Origin: Brytella acorum
Lineage (GTDB): Bacteria > Pseudomonadota > Alphaproteobacteria > Acetobacterales > Acetobacteraceae
Assembly (NCBI RefSeq): GCF_029309905.1
Contig: NZ_JARBJP010000002.1
Coordinates: 612,946-676,945, forward strand
Direction: 5' to 3'
Length of the DNA: 64,000 bases
Shown piece after piece: positions 44,046 to 53,495 of the stretch. The notes beneath the pieces were generated by a model. That model had not been told where the DNA came from and did not search any database. It was given only the letters and a program-made list of their open reading frames with translations. Each line of letters starts with the position of its first letter. The stretch's first letter is position 1. Both the position numbers and the translations under genes were made by a program.

Positions 44046-45149
44046 TTGACCACAGAACGCATCATACTCGGCCTGCTTCTCGTGGGCGTCGCCTATGGAT
44101 GCGGGGTCATTCTCTGGCCGTTTCTCTCCGCCATTCTATGGGCAGGCATCCTGACCTTCACGACCTGGCCACTTTACACCCGCCTTCGCCGCCATGTGAG
44201 CCCGACGATCGCCGCCGCAATCATGATGGGGGGGAGCGCGGTCGCGATCGTGCTGCCCATCGCCTATCTCAGTTCGACGGGCATATCGGACATACCGGGG
44301 CTGATCGGATCTATCGAAGCGGAACTCGCCAACATCTCGACCGACGGACGGGCGCCTTCATGGCTCGCGCATATTCCGCATTTCGGCCCGGAGCTCCAGA
44401 AAACCTATGCGGAATGGACTCACGACATTCATGCCATGGGGGACTCGCTCCAGCCTTATGCCGGGCAGATCGCACATTACGTGCTCTCGGGGCTCGTCCT
44501 TCTGGCCGGAGGGATCGCGGAACTGCTGATGGCGCTGTTCGTCGCGCTGTTTTTCTGGATCAATGGCGATACGCTGGGCCTTGTCATAACCGGAGCCCTG
44601 ACGCGGATCTGCGGCGATTACGCCGACCGGCTGATCCTGATCATCGGCAGGACGATCCGCGGCACCGTCTACGGCGTTATCGGCACGGCCATCGTGCAGG
44701 GCGTTCTGACATCTATCGGACTGTTTCTCAGCGGCGTGCCCGAATCCGTCCTGTTCGGCGGACTGGCGGCGTTTCTGGCGGTCTTTCCCATCGGCGCGCC
44801 CCTTGTCTGGATACCAGCGGCCCTGTGGCTCGTTTCCACCCATCACGTCGCATCGGGCATTTTCCTTGCCGCCTACGGCGTTCTGATCATTTCGGGCGCC
44901 GATCACCTTCTGCGCCCGGCGCTGATTTCACGGGGCGCACAGCAACCCTATCTTCTCGCGGTCCTCGGCGTTCTCGGCGGCGTCGTCACCCTTGGGGGCC
45001 TGGGCATCTTTCTGGGGCCGGTGCTGCTCGGCGTCGGTTATACGCTCACCGTGGAGTTCGCGCGCGGTCGGCCGCCGGAAACGCTCGGCTCCCCGACAAC
45101 GACGAACGAGACAATGGATATCCGGCCGGAGATCACGGACTCTCTATGA
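44046..45149 (+). CDS. AI-2E family transporter
   Basis: 367 residues, about eight membrane spans: a hydrophobic N-terminal pair (LGLLLVGVAYGCGVILWPF, LSAILWAGILTF), a soluble loop near 90-150, and a C-terminal group with GTVYGVIGTAIVQGVLTSIG, FPIGAPLVWIPAALWL and VLGVLGGVVTLGGLGIFLGPVLL. This pattern is the AI-2 exporter (PerM/TqsA) family; members transport varied substrates including ions, so the name does not imply quorum signalling. The start is TTG at 44046 after AGAGGCGG. Its stop overlaps the next ATG (ATGA). Confidence 0.9.
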   Translation: MTTERIILGLLLVGVAYGCGVILWPFLSAILWAGILTFTTWPLYTRLRRHVSPTIAAAIMMGGSAVAIVLPIAYLSSTGISDIPGLIGSIEAELANISTDGRAPSWLAHIPHFGPELQKTYAEWTHDIHAMGDSLQPYAGQIAHYVLSGLVLLAGGIAELLMALFVALFFWINGDTLGLVITGALTRICGDYADRLILIIGRTIRGTVYGVIGTAIVQGVLTSIGLFLSGVPESVLFGGLAAFLAVFPIGAPLVWIPAALWLVSTHHVASGIFLAAYGVLIISGADHLLRPALISRGAQQPYLLAVLGVLGGVVTLGGLGIFLGPVLLGVGYTLTVEFARGRPPETLGSPTTTNETMDIRPEITDSL

Positions 45150-45865
45150 CACATATCGTTCTGAACACGCCGGATCGACCGGGCGCGCACAATCCGCATG
45201 GACATGTACCGCTACCCGGACAGTCCTTCAGGATCATAAGCTGGAACCTGCTCCGGCGCACCGGCGCGTCCTTGGATGACGTCGTGGCTGTCGCGACGCG
45301 CTACCGTCCGGACATTTTTCTGATGCAGGAAGCGACGGACGAGATCGATCGCCTGCCCGACGTCTTGCCGGGGTATTATGCGCGGCTTCCCCTTCCCGGA
45401 CGCATTCATGGAACCGCCTGCTGGAGCCGTTTCCCGTTTGCGCGGCCCCCCGTCTCCTGTCTGCTCCCTTCCGGCCTTATCGTACGCCGGACTGCCCTGA
45501 TGGTCGATTTCGGCAGCTTCTCGGTGGCCAACGTCCATCTGTCCCACGGCCAGATCCTGAATCGTCGGCAGTTGCGCCGGATCGCGGCGATGCTGCGCCC
45601 GCGAGCGCTCGTCATGGGGGATTTCAACCTTGTCGGACCGACGATGGTTCCCGGCTTTCACGATGTCGGCCCTCGTGAAGCCACTCATCGCATGGCCGAT
45701 TTCCTGCCCATCCGCCTGGACCGCTGTCTCGTACGCGGCATGCATCCCGCCGATACCGAGGTCCTGCCGAACCTCAGCTCGGATCACCACCCGATCCTGG
45801 TGGACCTGCGTCTTGGGAAGGTTCAGGGGCCGTCATGGCGTGAGAGATTTATAAATAGGGCATGA
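45146..45865 (+). CDS. Endonuclease/exonuclease/phosphatase family protein
   Basis: 239 residues. The EEP motifs are SWNLLRR, MQEATDEIDRLPD with the metal Glu, GDFNLVGP and the C-terminal SSDHHPILVDL. The family hydrolyses phosphodiesters in DNA, RNA, lipids or inositol phosphates; the substrate is not predictable. The ATG overlaps the transporter stop by four bases, and the 3' end overlaps the convergent cardiolipin synthase-like gene by 17 bp. A much longer open frame that starts at 44027 in this reading frame is the transporter read out of frame. Confidence 0.88.
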   Translation: MTHIVLNTPDRPGAHNPHGHVPLPGQSFRIISWNLLRRTGASLDDVVAVATRYRPDIFLMQEATDEIDRLPDVLPGYYARLPLPGRIHGTACWSRFPFARPPVSCLLPSGLIVRRTALMVDFGSFSVANVHLSHGQILNRRQLRRIAAMLRPRALVMGDFNLVGPTMVPGFHDVGPREATHRMADFLPIRLDRCLVRGMHPADTEVLPNLSSDHHPILVDLRLGKVQGPSWRERFINRA

Positions 45866-47267
45866 GAAGCCGGACGCTGGCATTTCTCAATTTCACGATC
45901 TTAGGCAATTTTTCCAGATCGGCGCGCCCGACCCGCCGCCCCTTCAGGCCATCGACGAACTCTGCCAGGCTGTCGGCCAGTTCGCGGCTGTAAATGCCCA
46001 TATTGATCTCGAAGTTCAGGCGCAAACTGCGGGCATCGACGTTTGCACTTCCGACGAAGCACCACTGGCGATCCACGACCATCAGCTTCGCATGATTGAA
46101 AGGCGGCGCCGCCAGCCAGATCCGGCATCCCGCGTCACAAAAAGGCATGAGCGTCGCGTCGCGCGCATAGTCGATCAGGCGATGGTTGCTGCGGCTCGGC
46201 ACGATGATGTCCACCGTGACGCCCCGTAGGGCGGCGAGGCACAGAACGGTCAGCAGGCGTTCATCCGGCAGAAAATAGGGCGTCACGATGCGAACGCTTT
46301 CACGCGCCAGCGTGATGCCCTGCAGCATCGCGTATTCGATTTTCTCGAAATCATTGTCCGGCCCCGAGGGTACCGCGCGCAGCAGTGTTGATCCGACTGG
46401 CGCACAATGCTTTGGAAAGAACACTTCGCTTTCCAGTTCTTCTCCGCAGGCGAAGAACCAGTCTCGGGCAAAAATCTCTGTCAACTGGGCGACAATCGGT
46501 CCCTCGAGTTGAAAATGCATATCGGCGACCGGATGTCTTGGTCTGGATCGCAGTCGGTTCTCGGCTCCGATATTCAGTCCCCCCATGAAGCCAATCCGTC
46601 CGTCCACCGCCAGGATCTTGCGGTGATTGCGCAGATTGATGAACGGCATGCGCCAGGGCCAGAAGGAATGCATGAAGCGCCGACAGACAATGCCACGCTG
46701 CCTGAGTGCGCGCTGGATACCGCAGTGGAAATACCCGCTCCCCACGCCATCGACGAGAACACGGACGGCGACTCCTCTTGCGCGAGCTTCATCGAGCGCC
46801 TCGACGAAGGCCATGCCCACTTCGTCGCGCCTGAAGATATAAGAACACAGCACGACGGATCGCCGCGCCTCCGCAATGGCGCAGAGCATGGCTGGATAGG
46901 CGTTGTCACCATCCTGCAGACAGGTGACGGCATTGCCCGATACGAGCGGATATTCCGTCAGGGCGTCGAGCATCCGCGAAAGACGCCGGAATTCCCCTTC
47001 GGCTTCGGTGCCCGTATCACGTTGCGCCGTCCGAAGATCCCGGCGATGGCGACGTGCGACCCGACGGGCGCGCCGCCGCACCCGGTTGACTCCAAACATA
47101 AGATAAAGCGCGCCGCCGCAGAGCGGCATGAGCCAGACGACCCCGATCCAGCCGATGGCTGCGGCGGTATCGCGCTTCGTGCGAAGAACGTGCAGGGTGA
47201 CGGCCAATGCCACCAGACCGCGGAAAATCGCGAGACAGAACTCGAATGGCTGGAAAGCAGGCATCAT
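45849..47267 (-). CDS. cls: Cardiolipin synthase / phospholipase D-like membrane protein
   Basis: About 472 residues from ATG 47267 (or 47264). Two N-terminal membrane spans (FCLAIFRGLVALAVTLHV and AAAIGWIGVVWLMPLCGGALYLMFG) precede two HKD motifs: HRKILAVDGRIGFMGGLN and HAKLMVVDRQWCFVGSAN. This is the cardiolipin synthase layout; it would join phosphatidylglycerol molecules. An Arg-rich stretch follows the spans. The TM-plus-two-HKD layout points to the ClsA type. It is divergent from bpt. Confidence 0.92.
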   Translation of the reverse strand: MMPAFQPFEFCLAIFRGLVALAVTLHVLRTKRDTAAAIGWIGVVWLMPLCGGALYLMFGVNRVRRRARRVARRHRRDLRTAQRDTGTEAEGEFRRLSRMLDALTEYPLVSGNAVTCLQDGDNAYPAMLCAIAEARRSVVLCSYIFRRDEVGMAFVEALDEARARGVAVRVLVDGVGSGYFHCGIQRALRQRGIVCRRFMHSFWPWRMPFINLRNHRKILAVDGRIGFMGGLNIGAENRLRSRPRHPVADMHFQLEGPIVAQLTEIFARDWFFACGEELESEVFFPKHCAPVGSTLLRAVPSGPDNDFEKIEYAMLQGITLARESVRIVTPYFLPDERLLTVLCLAALRGVTVDIIVPSRSNHRLIDYARDATLMPFCDAGCRIWLAAPPFNHAKLMVVDRQWCFVGSANVDARSLRLNFEINMGIYSRELADSLAEFVDGLKGRRVGRADLEKLPKIVKLRNASVRLLMPYL

Positions 47268-47382
47268 GCGAGACGAGCTTATCGTAACTCTCGCGAGAGG
47301 CCAGCCGGAGACATGCAAAACATTCTTGCGGTACGCCAACCATTAAGGGCTAAAATGACAGGACGGAAGGAGAGCAGAGCGC

Positions 47383-48114
47383 ATGACCGTTTCAACGTCT
47401 CCCCGTCTGTTCTACACGACCTCTCCCATGCCCTGTCCCTATCTTCCGGGGAGGCAGGAGCGGAAGGTCATGACCGAACTGACCGGGCCGGACGCCGTGG
47501 CGTTGCACGATCGCCTCTCCCAGGCGGGGTTTCGACGCAGCCACGCGATTGCCTATGCGCCCGTCTGCGCCGGGTGCCGGGCCTGCGTGCCCATCCGTAT
47601 TCCCGTCCGACAGTTCGTTCCCGATCGGACGCAGCGTCGTCTGTTACGACGACAGGCCGGAATCACGATCATGGAAGTGCCACCGCAGGCGACGGCGGAG
47701 CAGTACGAACTTTTCCGGCGCTATCAGGCAAGCCGCCATGAGAGCGGCGACATGGCACAGATGAGCGCGAGCGATTATCGGGCGATGGTGGAAGACAGTC
47801 CGGTCGCAACCTCACTGCTTGAATATCGTGATGCGGGCGGCACGCTCGTATGTGTTTCGCTCGTGGACGAGCTGAGCGACGGCCTCTCCGCCGTCTATAC
47901 GTTTTTTGAAACCGCGGATCCGCGCGCATCTTTCGGTACGTTCTCGATCCTGACGCTGATCGAAGAAACCAGACGCCGTAATCTCGCGCATCTCTATCTT
48001 GGTTACTGGGTGCGGGGGAGCGACAAGATGGCCTACAAGTCCCGCTTCCGGCCAGCTGAAATCATGCGCGGAGGACATTGGATGCCTCTTTCCATGACGG
48101 CGGGACAAAGCTGA
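47383..48114 (+). CDS. bpt: Leucyl/phenylalanyl-type aminoacyl-transferase Bpt (N-end rule)
   Basis: 243 residues of the ATE family. The N-terminal region has YLPGRQERKVMTEL and the cysteine cluster CAGCRACVPIRIP; the C-terminal GNAT-like half has FSILTLIEETRRRNLAHLYLGYWV and MAYKSRFRPAEI. Bacterial Bpt attaches leucine to N-terminal Asp or Glu to mark proteins for ClpS-ClpAP. The ATG at 47383 follows AAGGAG. It is followed by an aldehyde dehydrogenase gene on the same strand. Confidence 0.92.
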   Translation: MTVSTSPRLFYTTSPMPCPYLPGRQERKVMTELTGPDAVALHDRLSQAGFRRSHAIAYAPVCAGCRACVPIRIPVRQFVPDRTQRRLLRRQAGITIMEVPPQATAEQYELFRRYQASRHESGDMAQMSASDYRAMVEDSPVATSLLEYRDAGGTLVCVSLVDELSDGLSAVYTFFETADPRASFGTFSILTLIEETRRRNLAHLYLGYWVRGSDKMAYKSRFRPAEIMRGGHWMPLSMTAGQS

Positions 48115-48203
48115 AGCGCCGTCGCGCTTTCTTGTCGCTCCCACTGGCGCTTCCCTCGGGGGGGCACTAGAAATGGCGCTTTAGACGGTCGGAAGGGCAG
48201 ATC

Positions 48204-49718
48204 ATGGCGACGTTACGCGACACCGCACGGCAGACACTCGAACAACTCGGCGTCGCGGCCTCGATGCTCGATGGCGGCGGCCTCGCCGTCCGCTCTCCCG
48301 TCAACGGCGAAACGATCGCCCATGTCGCGGAAACGCCGGCGTCTGGCGCGAGTGCGGCTGTGGCGGTGGCCCATCAGGCGGCCTCAGCCTGGCGGAACGT
48401 TCCGGCTCCTCATCGAGGCGAACTCGTGCGTCTGCTGGGAGATGAACTTCGGGCCGCGAAGGACGCGTTGGGTCGGCTGGTGTCGATCGAGGCTGGCAAG
48501 TCTCCCTCCGAAGGTCTGGGGGAAGTCCAGGAGATGATCGATATCTGCGATTTCGCGGTCGGCCTCTCCCGTCAGCTCTATGGCAAAACGATTGCGACCG
48601 AGCGCGCGGAACATCGCATGATGGAAACGTGGCATCCCCTTGGTGTGGTCGGGATCATTTCGGCTTTCAATTTTCCCGTCGCCGTCTGGGCGTGGAACGC
48701 GGCGCTCGCCCTGGTGTGCGGCAACGCGATCGTCTGGAAACCGTCGGAAAAAACGCCTCTCACGGCCATGGCTTCGCACGCTGTCCTGGAGCGCGCGCTG
48801 GAACGCTTTGCGAGTGCGCCGAAAGGACTCTCCCAACTCCTGATCGGCGGTCGCGAGATCGGTGAAGCCATGGTGGACGATCCCAGAGTCGCCGCTGTTT
48901 CCGCCACGGGCTCCACAGCCATGGGTCGTGTTGTCGGCCAGCGTCTCGCCGCCCGTTTTGCCCGATCCATTCTCGAGCTTGGCGGCAATAACGCCGCCAT
49001 CGTCACGCCCTCCGCCGATCTGGATCTGGCGTTGCGTGGCGTGGCCTTCGCGGCAATGGGAACGGCGGGACAGCGTTGCACGACGCTGCGTCGTCTTTTC
49101 GTCCACCGATCGATCCACGACAGTTTCGTGACACGCCTGAAGGCAGCCTATGATTCCGTCACGGTGGGTAACCCCCTGGACGGCCATCTCGTCGGGCCGC
49201 TGATCGATTCAGACTCTTATCACCGGATGCGCTCGGCTCTCGATTCGGCGGCCACGTGCGGTGGCAGGGTGCATGGCGGCACACGGGTCGTCGTCGAGGG
49301 CTGCGAGGGCGGCTACTATGTCCGTCCGGCACTGGTCGAAATGACATCGCAGATCGGCCCTGTGCGCGAAGAAACCTTCGCACCGATTCTGTATGTGATG
49401 GCCTACGATAATTTTGCCGACGCGATCGCTCTTCAGAATGATGTGCCTCAGGGTCTCTCGTCATCCGTCTTCACGAACGACATGCGTGAAGCCGAACTGT
49501 TCGTTTCCGCCTCGGGGTCGGATTGCGGGATCGCCAACGTGAATATCGGCACTTCCGGCGCGGAAATCGGCGGCGCTTTCGGCGGTGAGAAAGAAACGGG
49601 TGGCGGCCGTGAGTCCGGTTCGGATGCCTGGCAGGGTTATATGCGCCGCGCCACGAACACCATCAATTATGGCCGTAACCTGCCCCTCGCACAGGGCGTG
49701 ACATTCGATGTCGGTTGA
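48204..49718 (+). CDS. Aldehyde dehydrogenase, ALDH7/antiquitin type
   Basis: 504 residues. The active-site cysteine is Cys292 in GTAGQRCTTLRRL and the general base Glu is in LELGGNNAAIV. VGIISAFNFPVAVWAWNAALALVCGN and the C-terminal GGAFGGEKETGGGRESGSDAWQ are family blocks that fit ALDH7A1/antiquitin and bacterial piperideine-6-carboxylate dehydrogenases. It likely oxidises 2-aminoadipate semialdehyde in lysine breakdown. Ribosome site AAGGG before ATG 48204. Confidence 0.9.
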   Translation: MATLRDTARQTLEQLGVAASMLDGGGLAVRSPVNGETIAHVAETPASGASAAVAVAHQAASAWRNVPAPHRGELVRLLGDELRAAKDALGRLVSIEAGKSPSEGLGEVQEMIDICDFAVGLSRQLYGKTIATERAEHRMMETWHPLGVVGIISAFNFPVAVWAWNAALALVCGNAIVWKPSEKTPLTAMASHAVLERALERFASAPKGLSQLLIGGREIGEAMVDDPRVAAVSATGSTAMGRVVGQRLAARFARSILELGGNNAAIVTPSADLDLALRGVAFAAMGTAGQRCTTLRRLFVHRSIHDSFVTRLKAAYDSVTVGNPLDGHLVGPLIDSDSYHRMRSALDSAATCGGRVHGGTRVVVEGCEGGYYVRPALVEMTSQIGPVREETFAPILYVMAYDNFADAIALQNDVPQGLSSSVFTNDMREAELFVSASGSDCGIANVNIGTSGAEIGGAFGGEKETGGGRESGSDAWQGYMRRATNTINYGRNLPLAQGVTFDVG

Positions 49719-49734
49719 AGACTGAAAAAAACTT

Positions 49735-49790
49735 CATGGAAGGTCGCACGTTTGAGACCCGTCATTATTCTCAATAGGTGACCTTCCATG
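49735..49790 (+). promoter_or_regulatory. 11-bp inverted repeat sequestering a start codon, with a 13-codon leader frame
   Basis: CATGGAAGGTC (49735-49745) is perfectly complementary to GACCTTCCATG (49780-49790), which includes the ATG (49788) of the lipoprotein gene and reaches into its AGGTGA ribosome site. The folded RNA would hide the start. Between the arms a small frame, ATG 49736 to TAG 49777, encodes 13 residues (MEGRTFETRHYSQ); it lacks a clear ribosome site. This looks like translational control, for example thermal or leader-peptide control. Function is inference. Confidence 0.5.
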
Positions 49791-50141
49791 ACTACAGTTT
49801 TCTCCCGCCCCTCTTCCACACGTCGCGCGCGCTATGCCCTTCTGGCATTACCTCTCGTTTTCGCCGCCTGCGGGAAGATCGGCGCGCCCACGAATGCCGA
49901 TATTCAGCATGTGGTGCACAGCTACATGATGGCCGCCAATCAGCGGGCTTCGGACCGTTCACTGGGCCTGTTCGACGGCCCTTATGATCCGGCCCATGTG
50001 AAAATCACCAATTCCGACTGCACGGCGCGCGACAACGGCGTCTACCATTGCACCGTCACGTCCATGACCAACACGGGCAATCATACGGCCGATCTGAACC
50101 TCAAAAAGGTGAACGGCGACTGGACGATCGTCGAAAACTGA
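49788..50141 (+). CDS. Small lipoprotein, unknown function
   Basis: 117 residues. An Arg-rich start, a hydrophobic core YALLALPLVFAAC and a lipobox with Cys28 mark it as a lipoprotein. The mature domain is about 90 residues, with two cysteines in NSDCTARDNGVYHCTV that could form a disulfide, and ends VNGDWTIVEN. This resembles small NTF2-like or lumazine-type domains in tail wording, but I cannot assign it. Its start codon is buried in an inverted repeat. It sits between the aldehyde dehydrogenase and the queE operon. Confidence 0.75.
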   Translation: MTTVFSRPSSTRRARYALLALPLVFAACGKIGAPTNADIQHVVHSYMMAANQRASDRSLGLFDGPYDPAHVKITNSDCTARDNGVYHCTVTSMTNTGNHTADLNLKKVNGDWTIVEN

Positions 50142-50243
50142 CGGTCTTCCGTCAGACGTCTCACCGGCGGCGTCCACCTTCATGCGCTGGTGAGACCCAG
50201 AAAATGCTTGCATCGGGACGCATCCTCGTTGACATGCGGGATC

Positions 50244-50885
50244 ATGTCGTATGCCATCAAGGAGATGTTCGCGACCCTTCAGGGTGAAGGGGCGCAAACG
50301 GGCCGTGCTTCGGTTTTCTGCCGTTTCGCGGGGTGCAATCTATGGTCCGGGCGCGAGCAGGACCGCGTCGATGCCGCCTGCACGTTCTGCGACACGGACT
50401 TCGTCGGCACGGACGGAGAAGGTGGCGGCCGCTTTCAGACCGCCGCAACATTGGCCCATGCAATCGAGCGCGTATGGCAGGCCCATGCGGGGCAGTCCGG
50501 TCCGCGCTATGTGGTCTTCACCGGCGGCGAGCCTCTTCTGCAGATGGACGCGGCACTGATTGACGCCGTTCATTCCTATGGCTTTGAAATCGCCGTGGAG
50601 ACAAACGGCACCATCGCCGCACCGCAGGGAATCGACTGGATCTGCGTGAGTCCCAAGGGCGGACAGGCCCTTGCGCAGACGCATGGCAATGAACTGAAGC
50701 TGGTATTTCCCCAGGCCACACACCCTCCGGAAAACTTCTCCGGCCTCTCGTTTTCCCATTTCTGGTTGCAGCCCATGGACGGCCCCGAGCGCGCGGAAAA
50801 TACGCAGGCTGCGGTAGCGTACTGTCTCGCCCATCCGCGCTGGCGGCTCTCCCTGCAGACCCATAAGCTGATCGGAATTCCCTGA
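50244..50885 (+). CDS. queE: 7-carboxy-7-deazaguanine synthase QueE
   Basis: 213 residues from ATG 50244; a GTG 18 codons upstream is less likely. Radical SAM enzyme of the QueE family starting [19 protein letters not shown]. The cluster ligands follow the CX14CX2C pattern (Cys in AGC, then CTFC), the extended form seen in Burkholderia QueE rather than the standard CX3CX2[10 protein letters not shown] and VETNGT follow. It converts carboxytetrahydropterin to 7-carboxy-7-deazaguanine for queuosine. Its stop overlaps the queC ATG (TGATG). Confidence 0.95.
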   Translation: MSYAIKEMFATLQGEGAQTGRASVFCRFAGCNLWSGREQDRVDAACTFCDTDFVGTDGEGGGRFQTAATLAHAIERVWQAHAGQSGPRYVVFTGGEPLLQMDAALIDAVHSYGFEIAVETNGTIAAPQGIDWICVSPKGGQALAQTHGNELKLVFPQATHPPENFSGLSFSHFWLQPMDGPERAENTQAAVAYCLAHPRWRLSLQTHKLIGIP

Positions 50886-51589
50886 TGGCTCTCTCGGACA
50901 AGAACGCTCTCGTGTTGTTTTCTGGTGGCCAGGACTCCGCGACATGCCTCGCCTGGGCTCTGGAGCGGTTCGAGCATGTCGAGACGCTGGGTTTCGACTA
51001 TGGGCAGCGGCATGCGGTGGAACTGGAATGCCGCGAGACGCTGCGCGCCGATATCGTCGCGAAGTGCCCCCAATGGCGCGACAGGCTTGGACCCGATCAC
51101 ACCCTGGCCCTACCGGTTCTTGGAGCGATCTCCGAGACGGCCCTGACGCGCGAGGCTGCCATCGAGTTGAGCGAAAGCGGCCTGCCCTCGACGTTCGTGC
51201 CGGGCCGGAACCTGATTTTTCTGAGCTTCGCCGCGGCTCTGGGCGTGCGACGCGACGCGCGTCACATCGTTACAGGCGTCTGTGAAACGGACTATTCCGG
51301 CTATCCGGACTGTCGCGACGATACCATCAAGGCGCTTCAGGTCGCGCTCAATCTCGGCATGGAGCAACGCTTCGTGCTGCATACGCCATTGATGTGGCTG
51401 GACAAGGCCCAGACATGGGCTCTGGCGGACGGTCTCGGCGGGAAACCTCTCGTGGAGACCATCCGGCAGGAAAGCCATAGCTGCTATCTCGGAGATCGTA
51501 CGCATCACCACCCCTGGGGCTATGGATGCGGGACATGTCCCGCCTGCGAACTCAGGGCCAAAGGATGGGCTGCTTATGTCGGGCGCTGA
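50885..51589 (+). CDS. queC: 7-cyano-7-deazaguanine synthase QueC
   Basis: 234 residues. N-type ATP pyrophosphatase loop [16 protein letters not shown] near the start; [19 protein letters not shown] and the zinc cluster [18 protein letters not shown] at the end. It makes preQ0 from 7-carboxy-7-deazaguanine, ammonia and ATP. Coupled to queE at its start and overlapping queD by 14 bp at its end. Confidence 0.97.
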   Translation: MALSDKNALVLFSGGQDSATCLAWALERFEHVETLGFDYGQRHAVELECRETLRADIVAKCPQWRDRLGPDHTLALPVLGAISETALTREAAIELSESGLPSTFVPGRNLIFLSFAAALGVRRDARHIVTGVCETDYSGYPDCRDDTIKALQVALNLGMEQRFVLHTPLMWLDKAQTWALADGLGGKPLVETIRQESHSCYLGDRTHHHPWGYGCGTCPACELRAKGWAAYVGR

Positions 51590-52157
51590 ACTGATTTTCA
51601 CACGACGATTTTCAATGGGCCATCGGTTGATCGACGGGGCATCGGAAACCTGCGCCCTTCCCCATGGTCACAACGAATACGTGACGGTCACGCTATATCC
51701 GACGCGCGACCGGGCGCTGGATGGCCGGGGCAATATGGTCGTGCCGTTTCGACAGGCCAAGGATCGCTGGCATGCGTTCGTCGATACACGGCTCGATCAT
51801 GGTCTTCAGCTTTCGGAGACCGACCCCCTGCTGAACTGGTTTCGTCTCAACGAGCCCGAGCGCGCGGCGCGGATCGTCGTCACGCCGGGCGATCCCACCA
51901 CAGAACTGATGGCCGCTCTCCTGATGGCGAAGATCACGGCGATCCTGCGCTCCGAAGGCGATCTTCTGCGGTGCAGGAGCATCGAACTCAAGGAAACTCC
52001 GACCAACACCGTCCGGCTGACTGGAGAAGCCATGGATTTCCTACCCGTCGTCAAGCGCACGGCGGCCGCATGCTGGTGGCACCGCCCGGACTTCAGTATT
52101 GCGGATGTCCCGGCCCCGTCCGACTCTTCCACGCCGGTCGCGATGGCCCCTCGATGA
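51576..52157 (+). CDS. queD: 6-carboxytetrahydropterin synthase QueD
   Basis: 193 residues from ATG 51576, inside the end of queC. The zinc histidines are in FSMGHRL and [16 protein letters not shown] and [11 protein letters not shown] are family blocks. It converts dihydroneopterin triphosphate to carboxytetrahydropterin, the first committed deazaguanine step. The protein is longer than the usual 120-150 residues, with a C-terminal tail from about 165 ([16 protein letters not shown]) of unknown role. Its stop overlaps the next ATG (ATGA). Confidence 0.93.
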   Translation: MSGAELIFTRRFSMGHRLIDGASETCALPHGHNEYVTVTLYPTRDRALDGRGNMVVPFRQAKDRWHAFVDTRLDHGLQLSETDPLLNWFRLNEPERAARIVVTPGDPTTELMAALLMAKITAILRSEGDLLRCRSIELKETPTNTVRLTGEAMDFLPVVKRTAAACWWHRPDFSIADVPAPSDSSTPVAMAPR

Positions 52158-52801
52158 CGGATGATCTTAAGGGTTTTCACCCTCGTGCGTTCGCACGCGC
52201 CAATAACGAGCCGGATGCGATCTACTTCGCCAAGCGAGGACAGGACACGCTCATGGATGTCGGCGCGCGCACGGCCGTCTCCGCGCTCTATCAGACGACG
52301 CTCCCCGCGATGGGTGACGTGCTTGATCTTATGTGCGGTTCCCTGAGTCATATTCCGCCCGAAGCGAACCATGATCGCGTCGTGGGCCTGGATGTCAGTC
52401 GCAGCGCGCTGGACGCCAACGCGTCCCTGACCGAGCGTGTGGTTCAGGATCTCAATACCGATACGGTCCTGCCTTTCGAAGACGAAACGATGGATGCGGT
52501 CTGCCTGTGTGATGGACTGGCTTACCTGACACAGCCTGTTTCGGTTCTGCGGGAAGTCTGGCGCGTACTGAAACCGGGCGCGCCGCTCATCATCACGTTT
52601 TCAGACAATTTTCACGTCGCCAAGGCGGTCGCCCTCTGGCAGGCTCTGGAGTCGGAGGATCGTTCGCGTTTCATCAGTCTCCTGCTCGGTCGCGCGGGCT
52701 TCATGGAGATCGATACGGGCGAAGTCGTACCGCCGGAGGACCTGACCGCGTGGCACGATACCGTTCACGCACTGATTGCCCGCAAAACCGCCAACGCCTG
52801 A
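52154..52801 (+). CDS. Class I SAM-dependent methyltransferase, coupled to queD
   Basis: 215 residues. SAM motif I is VLDLMCGSLSHIPP, motif II GLDVSRSALDAN, motif IV-like DAVCLCDGLAYLTQP, then LREVWRVLKPGAPLIITF, the common Methyltransf_11 layout. The substrate is unknown. It begins in the queD stop codon (ATGA), so it is cotranslated with the queuosine genes; a role in this pathway is suggested by context only. Confidence 0.85.
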   Translation: MTDDLKGFHPRAFARANNEPDAIYFAKRGQDTLMDVGARTAVSALYQTTLPAMGDVLDLMCGSLSHIPPEANHDRVVGLDVSRSALDANASLTERVVQDLNTDTVLPFEDETMDAVCLCDGLAYLTQPVSVLREVWRVLKPGAPLIITFSDNFHVAKAVALWQALESEDRSRFISLLLGRAGFMEIDTGEVVPPEDLTAWHDTVHALIARKTANA

Positions 52802-52836
52802 CGTTGGGCACTCAGATGTGCCCTGACACGCATGCC

Positions 52837-53304
52837 CTACCGGACGTCGACCCGGATGTGTGGCTTCGCACCGTCTTCAACCCGCGCATCCATTTCGATC
52901 TGCCCTCCCGACGCGCCCGCATCAACCATTGCCTGCGCAACCGCCCGCTCGTCGCCCTGCACCAGAGCCGCCAGAGCATCGGCTTGAGCAGGCGGAGAAC
53001 CGTCGCGAGGCACGATGGCTGTCAGAACAAAAAGAATGTTCGGTTTGCGCTGAAGCGCGAGGCGCGTCACCTTCTCGACATCCGGCTGCCAGACGCTTTC
53101 GGGCGTTCCAGCCATGATCTGAACGAATGGCGGCTTTGCAGGCGGCGCAGGGGGCGGCAGCGGCACGTGAACCTTCGGCGGTCGACCCGCTGACGGATCG
53201 AAGGTGCGCTGGTCCAGCGGCGCACAGGCATTGAGAGCCAGAGCGGCCGCGATGGCGCCCGTGCTCACGGAAAAACGAAAAACAGATCGGTACAGACGTG
53301 CCAT
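52837..53304 (-). CDS. Lipoprotein of unknown function
   Basis: 155 residues. An N-terminal Arg plus hydrophobic SVSTGAIAAALALNAC with lipobox Cys27 marks a lipoprotein. A Pro-rich linker (HVPLPPPAPPAKPP, about 46-60) is followed by a compact domain of about 90 residues with KVTRLALQRKPNILFVLTAIV and AVAQAMVDAGASGGQIEMDARV. The alternating repeats and VPRDGSP segment suggest an envelope protein with an OmpA- or TPR-like periplasmic role, but no family is recognised. Convergent with the methyltransferase gene and divergent from gap. Confidence 0.7.
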   Translation of the reverse strand: MARLYRSVFRFSVSTGAIAAALALNACAPLDQRTFDPSAGRPPKVHVPLPPPAPPAKPPFVQIMAGTPESVWQPDVEKVTRLALQRKPNILFVLTAIVPRDGSPPAQADALAALVQGDERAVAQAMVDAGASGGQIEMDARVEDGAKPHIRVDVR

Positions 53305-53495
53305 AATGGCGCGACCGTCGCAGGAACCGCGTCATACGGCAAGAGAGCCGTGGGCGATATTCGTGCGAAGATCTGGCGAAAAGTGGTCGCTACACGAGCC
53401 CCCTCTCGTCAGTACATCACACGGTGCTATGGATGATATCCCGTAAGGCGAACATCCCGGTGTTTCGGGTGCGCGCCGTCAATGGAGAATGAACA

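Noticed and set aside
44027..45145. The 5' part of a 612-codon open frame running into the EEP nuclease gene
   Set aside because: It overlaps the AI-2E transporter in another phase; the nuclease has its own ATG at 45146 overlapping the transporter stop.
50142..50243. Possible preQ1 riboswitch upstream of queE
   Set aside because: I could not find the short C-rich pseudoknot pattern of preQ1-I or the fold of preQ1-II.
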